Positions 1 to 8,757 of a DNA stretch of 64,000 nucleotides are shown here, in pieces. Numbering within the stretch: the first letter of the stretch is position 1; each line of letters opens with the position of its first letter. The position numbers and the translations under genes are program-made. Below the pieces are notes generated by a model. The model was given only the letters and a program-made list of their open reading frames with translations. It was not told the DNA's origin and did not search any database. Source of the stretch: Bifidobacterium thermophilum DSM 20210 (GTDB lineage Bacteria; Actinomycetota; Actinomycetes; Actinomycetales; Bifidobacteriaceae); the NCBI GenBank assembly GCA_000771265.1, contig JDUB01000010.1:82091-146090 (forward strand). The letters run 5' to 3'.

Positions 1-693
1 ACCGTGCGCCGTGCGGATCATTTCCGAGCCGAGCTTATGGCGCAGGGCCTTGACGTGGGAATCCACGGTACGGGTGCCTGAAGCATCCGGCCAATCCCAG
101 ACTTCTTCAAGCAGTTTCTCGCGCTTGAACACGGTTTTCGGCTTGCGTGCGAGTGTTGCAAGCAGGTCGAATTCTGTGGGCGTCAGGTGCACCTGTTCGC
201 CGTTGAGCGTGACGATGCGCTGCCGCGGGTCGATGACCAGCGACCCGAAGTCGAGGATCTTCTCGTTCTCCAGGTTCTTGGCGATGATGGTGGCGCGCTC
301 CACGCGGCGCAACAGAGCCTCGCAGCGAGCGATGAGTTCGCGCGGCGAGAACGGCTTGGTCATGTAATCGTCGGCGCCCGCTCCGAGCCCCATGACCTTA
401 TCCGATTCGGCATCGCGGGCGGTAAGCATCAACACCGGGACAGGACGTTCGGCGACGATGCGTTTCGTCGCTTCGATGCCATCCATAACGGGCAGCATGA
501 TGTCCATGATGACTAGATCAGGCTTGAGCTGCTTTGCCGCCCGGACGGCGGACGCGCCGTCTCCTGCGACGCGTGCCGTCCATCCGTTCGCGGTGATGCG
601 CTGCGCTATGGCAGTGGCGAGATCGGGTTCATCCTCGACGACCAGAATCGTGCGCGATTTCTTGGGGTTCTGGCGTGCGGAAGTGTTGAGCAT
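1..693 (-). CDS. OmpR/PhoB-family response regulator (3' end cut by window edge)
   Basis: DNA-binding response regulator of a two-component system; 231 codons are present and only the last few residues are missing at the left edge. The receiver domain (about residues 15-130) has the acidic pair ED at 20-21, the phospho-acceptor D64 in VIMDIMLP, the switch T91 and the conserved K113 in TKPFSP. A winged-helix output domain follows, with the recognition-helix signature TRTVDSHVKALRHKLG. The ATG at 691-693 sits 13 bp after the glgB stop, behind an AAAGGCGG ribosome site, so the two genes are probably one transcript. Its histidine kinase would be expected beyond the window edge. The regulon cannot be told from sequence. 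Confidence 0.93.
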   Translation of the reverse strand, partial: MLNTSARQNPKKSRTILVVEDEPDLATAIAQRITANGWTARVAGDGASAVRAAKQLKPDLVIMDIMLPVMDGIEATKRIVAERPVPVLMLTARDAESDKVMGLGAGADDYMTKPFSPRELIARCEALLRRVERATIIAKNLENEKILDFGSLVIDPRQRIVTLNGEQVHLTPTEFDLLATLARKPKTVFKREKLLEEVWDWPDASGTRTVDSHVKALRHKLGSEMIRTAHG

Positions 694-706
694 ATGGGAC
701 CGCCTT

Positions 707-2935
707 TCAGTTCTCTGGTTCCAAGAATACCGCTCCCAACGCCGGAATGGTGAGTTTCGCCGACCAATCGCGGGAATGATAGGCTCCTGCGTCGGCCTCG
801 AATTCGCCGTTGTGGATGCCGGAACCGCCGTACTGCTCGTCATCGGTGGTCAGGATTTCGCGCCAGCGACCGCCGCTCGTCAGCGGCACCTGGTAGTCCT
901 CCCACGCTTCGCCAGAGAAGTTGACAACGACGACGAGCTGTTCGCCCTTGTCGCCGATCCTCACGAAGCTCAGCGTGTTGTGATCGGCGTCATCGCTGGT
1001 CAGCCACTGGAAGCCGGCGGGATCGAAGTCCTGGCTCCATAGCGCCGGATGCGCCTTGTACATGGCGTTCAAATCGGCGACCAGATGCTGGATTTGGCGA
1101 TGTTCCTTCCAGTTGAGCGCATCCCAGTCGACCGATCCGTTGTGGTCCCATTCGCCGTATTGGGCGATTTCGTTGCCCATGAACGACAGCTTCTTGCCCG
1201 GGTGGGCCCACTGATAGGCGAACAGTGCCCGCACGCCGGCGTATCGCTGCCAGTCGTCGCCCGGCATCTTGCCGAACAGCGACCCCTTGCCGTACACGAC
1301 CTCGTCATGGCTGATCGGCAGGACATAATGCTCCGAATAGGCGTAGACCATTGAGAACGTGATCTCGTTGTGATGCCACTTGCGGTTGATGGGCTGCTCG
1401 TGCAGATATTGCAGCGTGTCGTGCATCCAGCCCATATTCCACTTGAGGCCGAATCCGATGCCGCCTTGGTCCGTCGGGGCGGTGATGCCCGGATACGCGG
1501 TGGACTCCTCGGCGATCATCATGATGCCAGGGTTGTTCTTGTACGCCGTGGCATTGGCTTCCTTGAGGAAGTCGATGGCTTCGAGGTTCTCGCGCCCGCC
1601 GTAGATATTGGGATGCCACTGGCCGGGCTTGCGGCTGTAGTCGAGGTAGAGCATCGAGGAGACCGCGTCGACACGTAGCGCGTCGATATGGTACTCATCC
1701 AGCCAGAAGCAGGCGTTGGCGACGAGGAAGTTGCGCACCTCGTTGCGGCCGAAGTTGAAGATGTACGTGCCCCAGTCCGGGTGTTCGCCGCGGGTGGGAT
1801 CTGGATCCTCATACAGCGGTGTGCCATCGAAGCGACCGAGAGCGAAGGCGTCCTTGGGGAAGTGCGCCGGAACCCAATCCATGATGACGCCGATACCGGC
1901 CTCATGGAATTTCTCGACCAAATACTTGAAATCGTCCGGCCCGCCGAGACGGGAATCGATGGCGTAGTATCCGGTCACCTGATAGCCCCACGATCCGGCG
2001 AACGGGTGCTCGGCAAGCGGCATGAACTCAACGTGAGTGAAGCCTTCCTTGGCGACATAGTCGACGAGCTGGTCGGCGAGTTCGCGGTAGTTCTTGATGC
2101 CTTTCTTCCAGCTGCCGGCGTGAACTTCGTAGATACTGACTGGGCCGTCATGCGGATTGGTGCGTTTGCGGTGGTCCATCCACGTCTTGTCGTCCCAGGC
2201 GAATTGCGAATCGACCACAATGGAGCCCGTGGCCGGCGGAACCTCATGGGAGCGCTCCATTGGGTCAGCCTTCATAACCCACTCGTTGTTCGCGTTGAGG
2301 ATTTGATACTTATAGACTTCACCGGCCTGCACACCCGGGATGAACAGTTCCCAGATGCCGGAGGAACCCAGTTCGCGCATGGCGTGCTTGCGACCGTCCC
2401 AGCCGTTGAAGTTGCCGACGACGCGCACGGCGTGGGCGTTCGGTGCCCACACGCTGAACGCGGTGCCGACCAGCTGTTCGCCACTGGTGCCGTCGTTGGA
2501 ACCCATCGGGTCGTCATAACGCATGACGCGCGCACCGAGCGCTTCCCACAGCCGCTCATGCCTTCCTTCGCCGAACAGGTACATGTCAAGGTCGCCCACA
2601 GTCGGCAGATACCGGTATGGGTCGTCCTCAACGAGGGTCTCGCCGTTCTCATAGGTGGTGGCCACACGGTAGTCCGGCACACCCCAGCCGTCATGCGTTT
2701 CGATTGCAGGGACGGTCGCGCGGAAGATGCCGTTGTGCTCATGCTCGGCGACATGACGGACCCGCTTGCCGCCCTCCTCGGTGATGATGTCGACGCTGGA
2801 TGCCAGCGGACGCAGGACCCGCACGGTCACGGTGCGCTCGTCATCCTGTGCGAAATGCCCGCCAAGCACCTCATGGGGGTTGTAATAGCTTGCGTTGCTG
2901 ACGGCGTCCAATGTTCCTTGATCTACAGTAAACAT
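707..2935 (-). CDS. glgB: 1,4-alpha-glucan branching enzyme
   Basis: Introduces alpha-1,6 branches during glycogen synthesis in the cytoplasm. The 742-residue length is normal for the family. Two N-terminal beta-sandwich domains (the second with the CBM48-like stretch [20 protein letters not shown]) precede a GH13 catalytic barrel. Barrel signatures are visible: the nucleophile region [12 protein letters not shown], the acid/base region [10 protein letters not shown] and the transition-state region [12 protein letters not shown]. The start is supported by GGAGATG five bases upstream of the ATG. It lies directly before a response regulator gene. It complements the debranching enzyme glgX at 28,731, so both arms of glycogen structure control are in this window. 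Confidence 0.97.
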   Translation of the reverse strand: MFTVDQGTLDAVSNASYYNPHEVLGGHFAQDDERTVTVRVLRPLASSVDIITEEGGKRVRHVAEHEHNGIFRATVPAIETHDGWGVPDYRVATTYENGETLVEDDPYRYLPTVGDLDMYLFGEGRHERLWEALGARVMRYDDPMGSNDGTSGEQLVGTAFSVWAPNAHAVRVVGNFNGWDGRKHAMRELGSSGIWELFIPGVQAGEVYKYQILNANNEWVMKADPMERSHEVPPATGSIVVDSQFAWDDKTWMDHRKRTNPHDGPVSIYEVHAGSWKKGIKNYRELADQLVDYVAKEGFTHVEFMPLAEHPFAGSWGYQVTGYYAIDSRLGGPDDFKYLVEKFHEAGIGVIMDWVPAHFPKDAFALGRFDGTPLYEDPDPTRGEHPDWGTYIFNFGRNEVRNFLVANACFWLDEYHIDALRVDAVSSMLYLDYSRKPGQWHPNIYGGRENLEAIDFLKEANATAYKNNPGIMMIAEESTAYPGITAPTDQGGIGFGLKWNMGWMHDTLQYLHEQPINRKWHHNEITFSMVYAYSEHYVLPISHDEVVYGKGSLFGKMPGDDWQRYAGVRALFAYQWAHPGKKLSFMGNEIAQYGEWDHNGSVDWDALNWKEHRQIQHLVADLNAMYKAHPALWSQDFDPAGFQWLTSDDADHNTLSFVRIGDKGEQLVVVVNFSGEAWEDYQVPLTSGGRWREILTTDDEQYGGSGIHNGEFEADAGAYHSRDWSAKLTIPALGAVFLEPEN

Positions 2936-3166
2936 GATGACATCTCCATTGATTCTCTCGTGTTCGTAGTGGTCATATTACGAGACTACCCGCAATTTGC
3001 GCAAAAGTCCCGCCGTGTCGTGTGTTTCTTCTCACATTTTTTCGCTGCCGATGGAATACGGGGTCGTGCTCGAGGAGGTGTCGTGATTCCATAATTATCT
3101 AAGTCTCGGCCCCTTGGCATAATATGTAAGGTTACGGTCTTTGACTACGTCGTTCACGGAGGGTTC

Positions 3167-3769
3167 ATGGGTTACAAAGTCGGCGATATGGTCGTGTATC
3201 CGCGTCATGGTGCGGCACGGGTCGATGCGATTACCGAGCGCACGGTGAAAGGCGTTACACGGCAGTACCTGCAGCTGTCTGTCCTGTCCTCCGACGGTCT
3301 GGTCATCAATGTCCCCGTGGAAAACGCGGAGAAGGTCGGGGTTCGCGATATCGTCGATGCCGATGCCGTGTCGAAGGTGTTCGGCATCCTGCGCACGCCG
3401 ATCGTCGAGAAGGAAATGAACTGGTCCCGCCGTTACAAACTCAATGTCGAGAAGATTTCGACAGGCGACGTGAATCAAATCGCCGAGGTCGTGCGCGACC
3501 TGTCCCAGCGCAATGTCGATGAGCACGGCCTGTCTGCCGGCGAAAAGCGCATGCTGACACGCGCGCGGAGCATCCTCACGTCCGAAATTTCGTTGTCCGA
3601 AGACATTTCCGAAGAGGAGGCGCAGCGACTGCTTGACGTCAACCTCGGCTACGCCGACCCGTTGCCGGGCGATGACAAGCATCACACCGAAGCTCCCGAG
3701 GAGCCGGCATCGCAGACGCTTGCTCGTCTTGAAGCGGAAAAGAAGAAGTCCAAGAGCAAGAAGAAGTGA
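3167..3769 (+). CDS. carD: CarD-family transcription regulator
   Basis: A 200-residue CarD/CdnL-type protein that in actinobacteria binds the RNA polymerase beta subunit and stabilises open promoter complexes. The N-terminal Tudor-like RNAP interaction domain starts MGYKVGDMVVYPRHGAARV, and the helical DNA-binding domain follows with NWSRRYKLNVEKISTGD and the ...ARSILTSEISL segment. The C-terminal 40 residues are an acidic then lysine-rich tail (KKKSKSKKK), longer than in many homologues. A GGAGG ribosome site lies just before the ATG. The stop overlaps the GTG start of ispF by four bases (GTGA), indicating translational coupling. Confidence 0.95.
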   Translation: MGYKVGDMVVYPRHGAARVDAITERTVKGVTRQYLQLSVLSSDGLVINVPVENAEKVGVRDIVDADAVSKVFGILRTPIVEKEMNWSRRYKLNVEKISTGDVNQIAEVVRDLSQRNVDEHGLSAGEKRMLTRARSILTSEISLSEDISEEEAQRLLDVNLGYADPLPGDDKHHTEAPEEPASQTLARLEAEKKKSKSKKK

Positions 3770-4350
3770 CCTTGGCTTCGGTGCCGTACGGGGATTCATC
3801 CGTGCCGATTCCTCAAGAACACCAGAACCGACGGGCTTCTGGAGTCCCGGTTCCGCAAATCCCGCTTGTGGGAATGGGGTTTGACGCCCATCGTTTCGCC
3901 AAGGACGCCCGTCCGCTGTGGCTTGCGTGCCTGAAGTGGGAAGGCATCGGGATTGAGGGGGATTCCGACGGGGATGTCGCTGCGCATGCCCTCATCGACG
4001 CACTGTTATCAGCGGCGGGATTGGGTGATATCGGCACGCTGTTCGGCGTTGGTGCTGACAGCGCAGGAGCCGGAGCCCATGGAACCGATATGCTCCGCAC
4101 AACCTGCGACACTCTGCGTGAGCACGGGTTCAAACCGTTGAACGCCAGTGTCGTGGTTATCGGCAACAGGCCGAAAATGAGTGCAAATCGCGAACAGGCG
4201 CAGCGGGCGATGTCCCAGGCCGCAGGATGCCCGGTATCCATCACCGCAACCACCACCGACGGTATGGGATTCACCGGGGCGGGGGAAGGCCTCGCAGCGA
4301 TGGCGACTGCGCTGGTCGTCAAATGCGATAATCCAGGCTCGATAGTCTAG
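3766..4350 (+). CDS. ispF: 2-C-methyl-D-erythritol 2,4-cyclodiphosphate synthase
   Basis: MEP-pathway enzyme forming the cyclic diphosphate intermediate of isoprenoid synthesis. Family signatures are GMGFDAHRF (metal-binding Asp and His), GDSDGDVAAHALIDALLSAA with its metal His, GLGDIGTLF, and the C-terminal TATTTDGMGFTGAGEGLAAMA. The 194-residue product is about 35 residues longer than typical IspF because of a non-conserved N-terminal extension. The chosen GTG start overlaps the carD stop by 4 bp, which favours coupled translation, but an internal start closer to the conserved domain cannot be excluded. The carD-ispF neighbourhood recurs in actinobacteria. Confidence 0.93.
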   Translation: MTLASVPYGDSSVPIPQEHQNRRASGVPVPQIPLVGMGFDAHRFAKDARPLWLACLKWEGIGIEGDSDGDVAAHALIDALLSAAGLGDIGTLFGVGADSAGAGAHGTDMLRTTCDTLREHGFKPLNASVVVIGNRPKMSANREQAQRAMSQAAGCPVSITATTTDGMGFTGAGEGLAAMATALVVKCDNPGSIV

Positions 4351-4386
4351 GCACGACAGTCCGGTCTATTCGAGCATTATTGTGTC

Positions 4387-5229
4387 TTACGCGTTGGTGG
4401 TTTTCACGGCGGAGACGGCACGCGCAATAACCCAGAACAGGGTGGACAGCGTCACGATGATGAAGCTTGGCGGCGCCGGGAACATCGCTGAGAGCACCAA
4501 CCCGCCCCAGATGGAAACCAAGCACAGTACGCTCGCCGTGCACATGGCTTTCAGCGGGGATGCGGCGATGATATTCGCGGTTGCAGCCGGGGTGACAACG
4601 AGCGCGAAGATCAGTAAGGTTCCCACTGCGGGCACCGCAATGGTGATGACTCCCGCCATAATCGCCATGAACAGCACATTCATCAGCCCGATCGGCACAC
4701 CTTTGGCCTGAGCCACCTGCTCATCCAATGAACTGAACAGCAGTGGACGGTAGATGACGGCGAGTGCGATGACGAGTACGATGTCGAAAATCGCGAACCC
4801 GATTACCTGATCGTCTGTGATTGTCAGAATCGAGCCGAACAAAATGGATTGCATCTGTTGCGATGCCGAACTTGACAGCCGTGCGAAGAACAGGCCGAGA
4901 CCGGTGGCGAAGGCTAGCACGGTTCCTGTGGCGATTTCGCGTTGCGAGGCTCTTTTGCCCAGCGCTCCAATGACGAGCGCGCCTGCGAGCGCGAAGATCC
5001 CGAGGCCCAAGGATACCGGCAATCCGAGAAGCACCGCGCCGGTCGCCCCGGGCAAACCGATGTGCGCCAAGGCGTGGGCGGCGAATGTGGAATGCCGTGC
5101 GATGGTGAAATATCCCATGGCACCGGCGGCCACTGCGATGCACAGTCCGGCGAGGAACGCGTTGTGCATGAATGGCATGCCGAGGGTCTGCGCCCACTGG
5201 GGATCGAAGGAGAAATCGATATCGCTCAT
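4387..5229 (-). CDS. Metal (Zn/Mn-type) ABC transporter permease
   Basis: Integral membrane permease of an ABC-3 family metal importer (ZnuB/MntB-like), 280 residues, strongly hydrophobic with about eight membrane segments. Family features include HSTFAAHALAHIGLPGATGA near the N-terminus and the loop DEQVAQAKGVPIGLMN, followed by membrane segments rich in Ala, Val and Ile. The ATG at 5227-5229 (MSDIDFSFDPQW) is preferred because a longer reading would run about 90 bp back into the ATPase gene, whose stop lies 8 bp upstream. It forms an operon with the ATPase at 5237 and lies downstream of the binding protein at 6396. Confidence 0.92.
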   Translation of the reverse strand: MSDIDFSFDPQWAQTLGMPFMHNAFLAGLCIAVAAGAMGYFTIARHSTFAAHALAHIGLPGATGAVLLGLPVSLGLGIFALAGALVIGALGKRASQREIATGTVLAFATGLGLFFARLSSSASQQMQSILFGSILTITDDQVIGFAIFDIVLVIALAVIYRPLLFSSLDEQVAQAKGVPIGLMNVLFMAIMAGVITIAVPAVGTLLIFALVVTPAATANIIAASPLKAMCTASVLCLVSIWGGLVLSAMFPAPPSFIIVTLSTLFWVIARAVSAVKTTNA

Positions 5230-5236
5230 GTTAGGG

Positions 5237-6199
5237 TCATGACCTTTCTGCCGGTGCCGCTGCGGGCGCATCCGGCTGATGCTGGTGCGCATGATGGTGG
5301 AATTGCGCCACTTCGACGGGTGCATGCGTATCCTGTTCGATGTCGTCTGGCTCGTCGGGGGACGGGGTGACGAACATATCGCCTTGCGGGGTGGTCACGA
5401 CTTGGACGGTCGTGCCATACAAGTGGGTCAGCAGATTCGCGTCGAGTACGTCGTTCATCGCGGCGTAATGGGGATGCCCGTCGAGCAGGTACACGGCTCC
5501 GGTGAGGATCGGCAGCAACATGTTGAGGTCGTGGGCGACCACTTGGATGGTCATACCGAGCTCATGGTTGAGCCGCGCCAGCACGTGGACGGTTGCGCGT
5601 TGGCTGGCCAGATCGAGATTGGCGAGCGGCTCGTCGAGCATGAGCAGCTCGGGGTCGCTCACCAACGCCTGTGCGATGGCGACACGTTGCCGAAGCCCGC
5701 CGGACAGTTGCGATAAACGGTAGGACGCTTTGTCGGCCACGCCAACAAAGTCCATCGCTTTGTGGGCACGATTGCGTTGCGCCGCAGTGGTGATATGGAA
5801 GCCGAATCGTGTGCCCGTCAGGCCGAGCAGCACCGATTGCTCCGCGGTGAGATTGGAATCGATGTCCGATGTGTAACTTTGCGGCACATACCCGATGCGC
5901 TTATTGGACTTGCCCGCCGGTTCTCCAAGGACTTCCACATTGCCGTGCGACAACGGGAGCAGCCCGAGCTCGGCTTTCATCATGGTCGTCTTGCCGGCAC
6001 CATTGGTTCCGACGATGGCGGTGACCGATCCGCGCGGGATTGAGAAGGTCCCGTTGCTCCAGATCACACGGTCGCCACGGCTGACCGCCGCTTGGTTGAA
6101 CACGATGGCAGCCTCATGGACGGTGTTCTTTGCGGTGTTTCTTTCGCCGCTGGTATTCCGATCGCCGTCCTGAGCGGCTTGGGGCGCTGATCCTGTCAT
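5237..6199 (-). CDS. Metal (Zn/Mn-type) ABC transporter ATP-binding protein
   Basis: Nucleotide-binding subunit, 320 residues. Walker A is GTNGAGKTT, the signature motif is LSGGLRQRVAIAQAL, Walker B is ELLMLDEPLANLD, and the switch histidine is in VVAHDLNML. The C-terminal extension carries a histidine-rich stretch (QFHHHAHQHQP), which fits zinc or related metal handling, although this is inference. The ATG at 6197-6199 is preceded by GGGGAGGT at good spacing; an upstream in-frame ATG has no such site. A palindrome matching a Zur-type operator lies about 100 bp upstream, so this gene and the permease may have a metal-responsive promoter of their own. Confidence 0.93.
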   Translation of the reverse strand: MTGSAPQAAQDGDRNTSGERNTAKNTVHEAAIVFNQAAVSRGDRVIWSNGTFSIPRGSVTAIVGTNGAGKTTMMKAELGLLPLSHGNVEVLGEPAGKSNKRIGYVPQSYTSDIDSNLTAEQSVLLGLTGTRFGFHITTAAQRNRAHKAMDFVGVADKASYRLSQLSGGLRQRVAIAQALVSDPELLMLDEPLANLDLASQRATVHVLARLNHELGMTIQVVAHDLNMLLPILTGAVYLLDGHPHYAAMNDVLDANLLTHLYGTTVQVVTTPQGDMFVTPSPDEPDDIEQDTHAPVEVAQFHHHAHQHQPDAPAAAPAERS

Positions 6200-6302
6200 G
6201 CTGACCTCCCCGTGGATTGTCGTTGGAATCGGGCGCATCCCGTTGTCTGTCTGAAATCAAGCCGTAGGGATGTCGTATGAAAACAAGTATGACAAATGAT
6301 GC

Positions 6303-6317
6303 TGACAATCATTCTCA
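6303..6317. promoter_or_regulatory. Zur-like operator palindrome
   Basis: The 15-mer TGACAATCATTCTCA is a palindrome in which TGA.AAT and ATT.TCA match outward from a central base. This fits the TGNNAATNATTNNCA-type pattern known for actinobacterial Zur sites. It sits about 104 bp upstream of the metal-transporter ATPase start, in the gap between binding-protein and ATPase genes. A related half site (AAATGATGCTGA) lies immediately to the left. Confidence 0.6.
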
Positions 6318-6395
6318 TTTAGTCGGGGGTGAAACCAACACCGCAACCAAGGTGACCAAAGCAATCACGCAACGGTATGGAGCTCAGTCGCCCCG

Positions 6396-7475
6396 TTACT
6401 GCGCCGATGACGGGCTCGCGCTGCTCGACGGATCGCTGGCGGACTGGCTTGCAGAAGACGGGCTGGGGGAGGTATCCTGCGAGTTCCCGTCCGTCGAAGT
6501 GCCGTCGGACGTATCGTTCGACGAGTCCTTCTCATCGGTTTGCGCGGCGGCGACCTGCTTGGTCATGGTTTCGACAAGCGAGGAAATCCAGCCGGTCAGC
6601 GTGTGCTGGTCGGAAGGCATCTGCTCGGTGATTTCAATGACGGGCACCTTGTTGGCCGTGGCCGTCTTCTTTAGTAGAGCCGCAGAATCGCTGGATTCCT
6701 GCGGATTGTCCACCAGCAGTTTTGCTTTGTCTGATTCCAGAAGCTCCTGGAACTCCTGCAAATCCGCCGGGGCCGCCTCTCCGCCTGACGTGACGGACTG
6801 CAGATAGCCTTGCGGTGTGACGTCCTTGAGCTTCATATCAGACATCAGATAATAGGCGACGGCTTCGGTGGCTGCATACGTGGTGTTCTTGTGCTTCTTG
6901 GCGAAGGCGGCCATGGCGTCCTCAAGGTCTGATTCCTCGCTTTGCCATGTCTTGAGCCGCTTATCGAAGGACTTCTTCTTGGACGGCAGGATTTTGGAGA
7001 AAGTGTCGGCCAATTCGGTCGCCATCGCCTTGCGTGCGTCTTTCGAGAACCACAGATGCGGGTTGTCGCCGGAAATCGCGCCGACGGTGGAGGCTGCGGA
7101 GACACTGACCGTGCCGTTGGCGATGCTCTTCGAAGCCCATGAGTCGTAGCCGGCTCCGTTGGTCACGACGACTTGGGCCTTTTGGATTTCGGCGATGTCC
7201 GAGGTCTTGGGCTCGAAATCGTGGGCATCGACGTTCGTGGAATGAAGAATCGTGGTGACCTTGACATCATCGCCGCCGATTTCCTGCGCGAGGGTGCCCC
7301 ACTGATTGACGGATGCCACCACAAGGATTGGACCCTTCGAGGCCGTAGCTGAGGGCGTCGTCGAGGAAGCTGGACGTGGGGTGGGCAAGCACCCGGCGAG
7401 GGGAAGGAGCAATGCGATGGCCGCCAGCGCCGCGAACCATGTTGCCAATCTGTTGCCAAGTCCCCGTGTGCTCAT
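6396..7475 (-). CDS. Metal ABC transporter substrate-binding lipoprotein (ZnuA-like)
   Basis: Cluster A-I metal-binding lipoprotein, 359 residues. A signal peptide ends in the lipobox LPLAGC, so the mature protein is probably anchored to the membrane by its Cys. Likely metal ligands are the His in [11 protein letters not shown] and the His in DNPHLWF, at the positions expected for this family, plus downstream Glu/Asp residues. The last ~45 residues are a low-complexity Ser/Thr/Asp tail (ending [10 protein letters not shown]) with no known role. The ATG at 7473-7475 follows AAAGGTGG. It is upstream of the ATPase and permease genes, separated by 196 bp containing a Zur-like palindrome. Confidence 0.92.
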   Translation of the reverse strand: MSTRGLGNRLATWFAALAAIALLLPLAGCLPTPRPASSTTPSATASKGPILVVASVNQWGTLAQEIGGDDVKVTTILHSTNVDAHDFEPKTSDIAEIQKAQVVVTNGAGYDSWASKSIANGTVSVSAASTVGAISGDNPHLWFSKDARKAMATELADTFSKILPSKKKSFDKRLKTWQSEESDLEDAMAAFAKKHKNTTYAATEAVAYYLMSDMKLKDVTPQGYLQSVTSGGEAAPADLQEFQELLESDKAKLLVDNPQESSDSAALLKKTATANKVPVIEITEQMPSDQHTLTGWISSLVETMTKQVAAAQTDEKDSSNDTSDGTSTDGNSQDTSPSPSSASQSASDPSSSASPSSAQ

Positions 7476-7575
7476 GTTGCCACCTTTTCTCTGTCTGCTG
7501 TGCCCTGTTCGCTGAACGTCTCGGTCTGCTGAGCGCTCCGCATGCCGGAATGCGCGCATGTTCTCTCCCCACGAT

Positions 7576-7601
7576 AGCTTACGATACAGAAAACGTAAGC
7601 T
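7576..7601. promoter_or_regulatory. Inverted repeat between divergent binding-protein and folD genes
   Basis: AGCTTACG and CGTAAGCT form a perfect 8-bp inverted repeat with a 10-bp spacer in the divergent promoter region. The shape suits a dimeric regulator site. It does not resemble the Zur-like box at 6303. It could alternatively form a hairpin in a leader transcript. Confidence 0.4.
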
Positions 7602-7672
7602 GCGCCGCTCCTGTCCGCTCCGGGGCGGCGCAGGCATGTTGTTGCGGTCGGGGCGGCGTCAGGAGGCACAGC

Positions 7673-8554
7673 ATGCCCATCGTATTGGACGGCAAAAGCG
7701 TGGCTGCCCAGATCAAAGCGGATTTGAGCACCAGAGTCGCAGCGCTCAAGCGGCAAGGGATTCAACCGGGTCTCGGAACGCTTCTGGTAGGTAGTGACCC
7801 GGGCTCCGTCAAATACGTTGCCGGCAAACATGCGGATTGCGCTGAAGTGGGCATCACGTCGATTCGCCGCGATCTGCCCGCCGATGCAACCGAATCGCAG
7901 ATCGTACAAGCGGTCGACGAGCTGAACGCCGATCCGGCGTGCACCGGCTTCATCGTCCAACTGCCGTTGCCCGTCGGTGTCGATGAACTCTCGGTGATTG
8001 CGCGCATCGATCCCGGCAAGGACGTCGATGGCATGCACCCGTACAATCTGGGCGAGCTGGTGCTGCACACCTCCGGCGAAATCGCCACGCCGCTGCCATG
8101 CACGCCACGTGGCGTGCTGACCCTGCTTGACCATTACGGCATCGGGCTGGACGGCAAGGAGGTGTGCGTGCTGGGGCGCGGTATCACCATCGGCCGCACC
8201 ATCGGGCTGTTGCTGACCAGACGGAATGTCAATGCGACTGTCACCTTGTGCCATACCGGCACCAAGGATGTGCGCGAGCATATGCGCCGGGCAGATGTCA
8301 TCATCGCGGCGATGGGTTCGGCCGGTTTCGTCACGCCGGATGACATCAAGCCGGGCGCCGTGCTGGTTGATGTCGGCGTCTCGCGCGTCTGGGACGAGCA
8401 GGCGGGCAGGTATCGCATCAAGGGCGACGTGGACAAGGCGTGCTATGCCAAGGCCGGCGCTTATACGCCCAACCCGGGTGGAGTGGGGCCGATGACGCGA
8501 GCCATGCTGTTGGCGAATGTTGTGGAGATCGCGGAGCGCGCCGCCGCTCGCTGA
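7673..8554 (+). CDS. folD: Methylenetetrahydrofolate dehydrogenase/cyclohydrolase
   Basis: Bifunctional enzyme interconverting 5,10-methylene-, methenyl- and 10-formyl-THF in one-carbon metabolism. The 293-residue product has the catalytic lysine region [15 protein letters not shown], the substrate motif [18 protein letters not shown], the nucleotide-binding [25 protein letters not shown] and the terminal [12 protein letters not shown]. The GRGxTxGR form of the cofactor loop is the one common in actinobacteria. A textbook AGGAGG at 7661-7666 precedes the ATG. It is divergent from the metal-binding lipoprotein gene. Confidence 0.96.
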   Translation: MPIVLDGKSVAAQIKADLSTRVAALKRQGIQPGLGTLLVGSDPGSVKYVAGKHADCAEVGITSIRRDLPADATESQIVQAVDELNADPACTGFIVQLPLPVGVDELSVIARIDPGKDVDGMHPYNLGELVLHTSGEIATPLPCTPRGVLTLLDHYGIGLDGKEVCVLGRGITIGRTIGLLLTRRNVNATVTLCHTGTKDVREHMRRADVIIAAMGSAGFVTPDDIKPGAVLVDVGVSRVWDEQAGRYRIKGDVDKACYAKAGAYTPNPGGVGPMTRAMLLANVVEIAERAAAR

Positions 8555-8757
8555 AACCACGTGTATATGCGGTGTCGTGCCTGCCGGTGTGGGGTAGCCA
8601 CGCAACCGTGGCATTCCGGGGTACGACACGCCGTATTTCACCGGCGGCATTTGTGCATGGTACACGCTAAACTCGGTCAAGGTATGTCTCCATGGGCATA
8701 CCAGATAACTGAATAACGATTTTATCCATCTATTCATTAACAGAAACCACTATTTTA
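8555..8757 (+). other. AT-rich rpsA leader without a clear Shine-Dalgarno
   Basis: The stretch between folD and rpsA becomes markedly AT-rich over its last 60 bases, in contrast to its surroundings. No purine-rich ribosome site precedes the rpsA ATG (the last 15 bases are CCACTATTTTA-like). S1 mRNAs in other bacteria also lack strong Shine-Dalgarno sites and are autoregulated; whether this leader works that way is inference. Confidence 0.4.

Noticed and set aside
1688..3094. A 468-codon open frame opposite glgB
   Set aside because: Antisense shadow; glgB motifs are clear on the minus strand.
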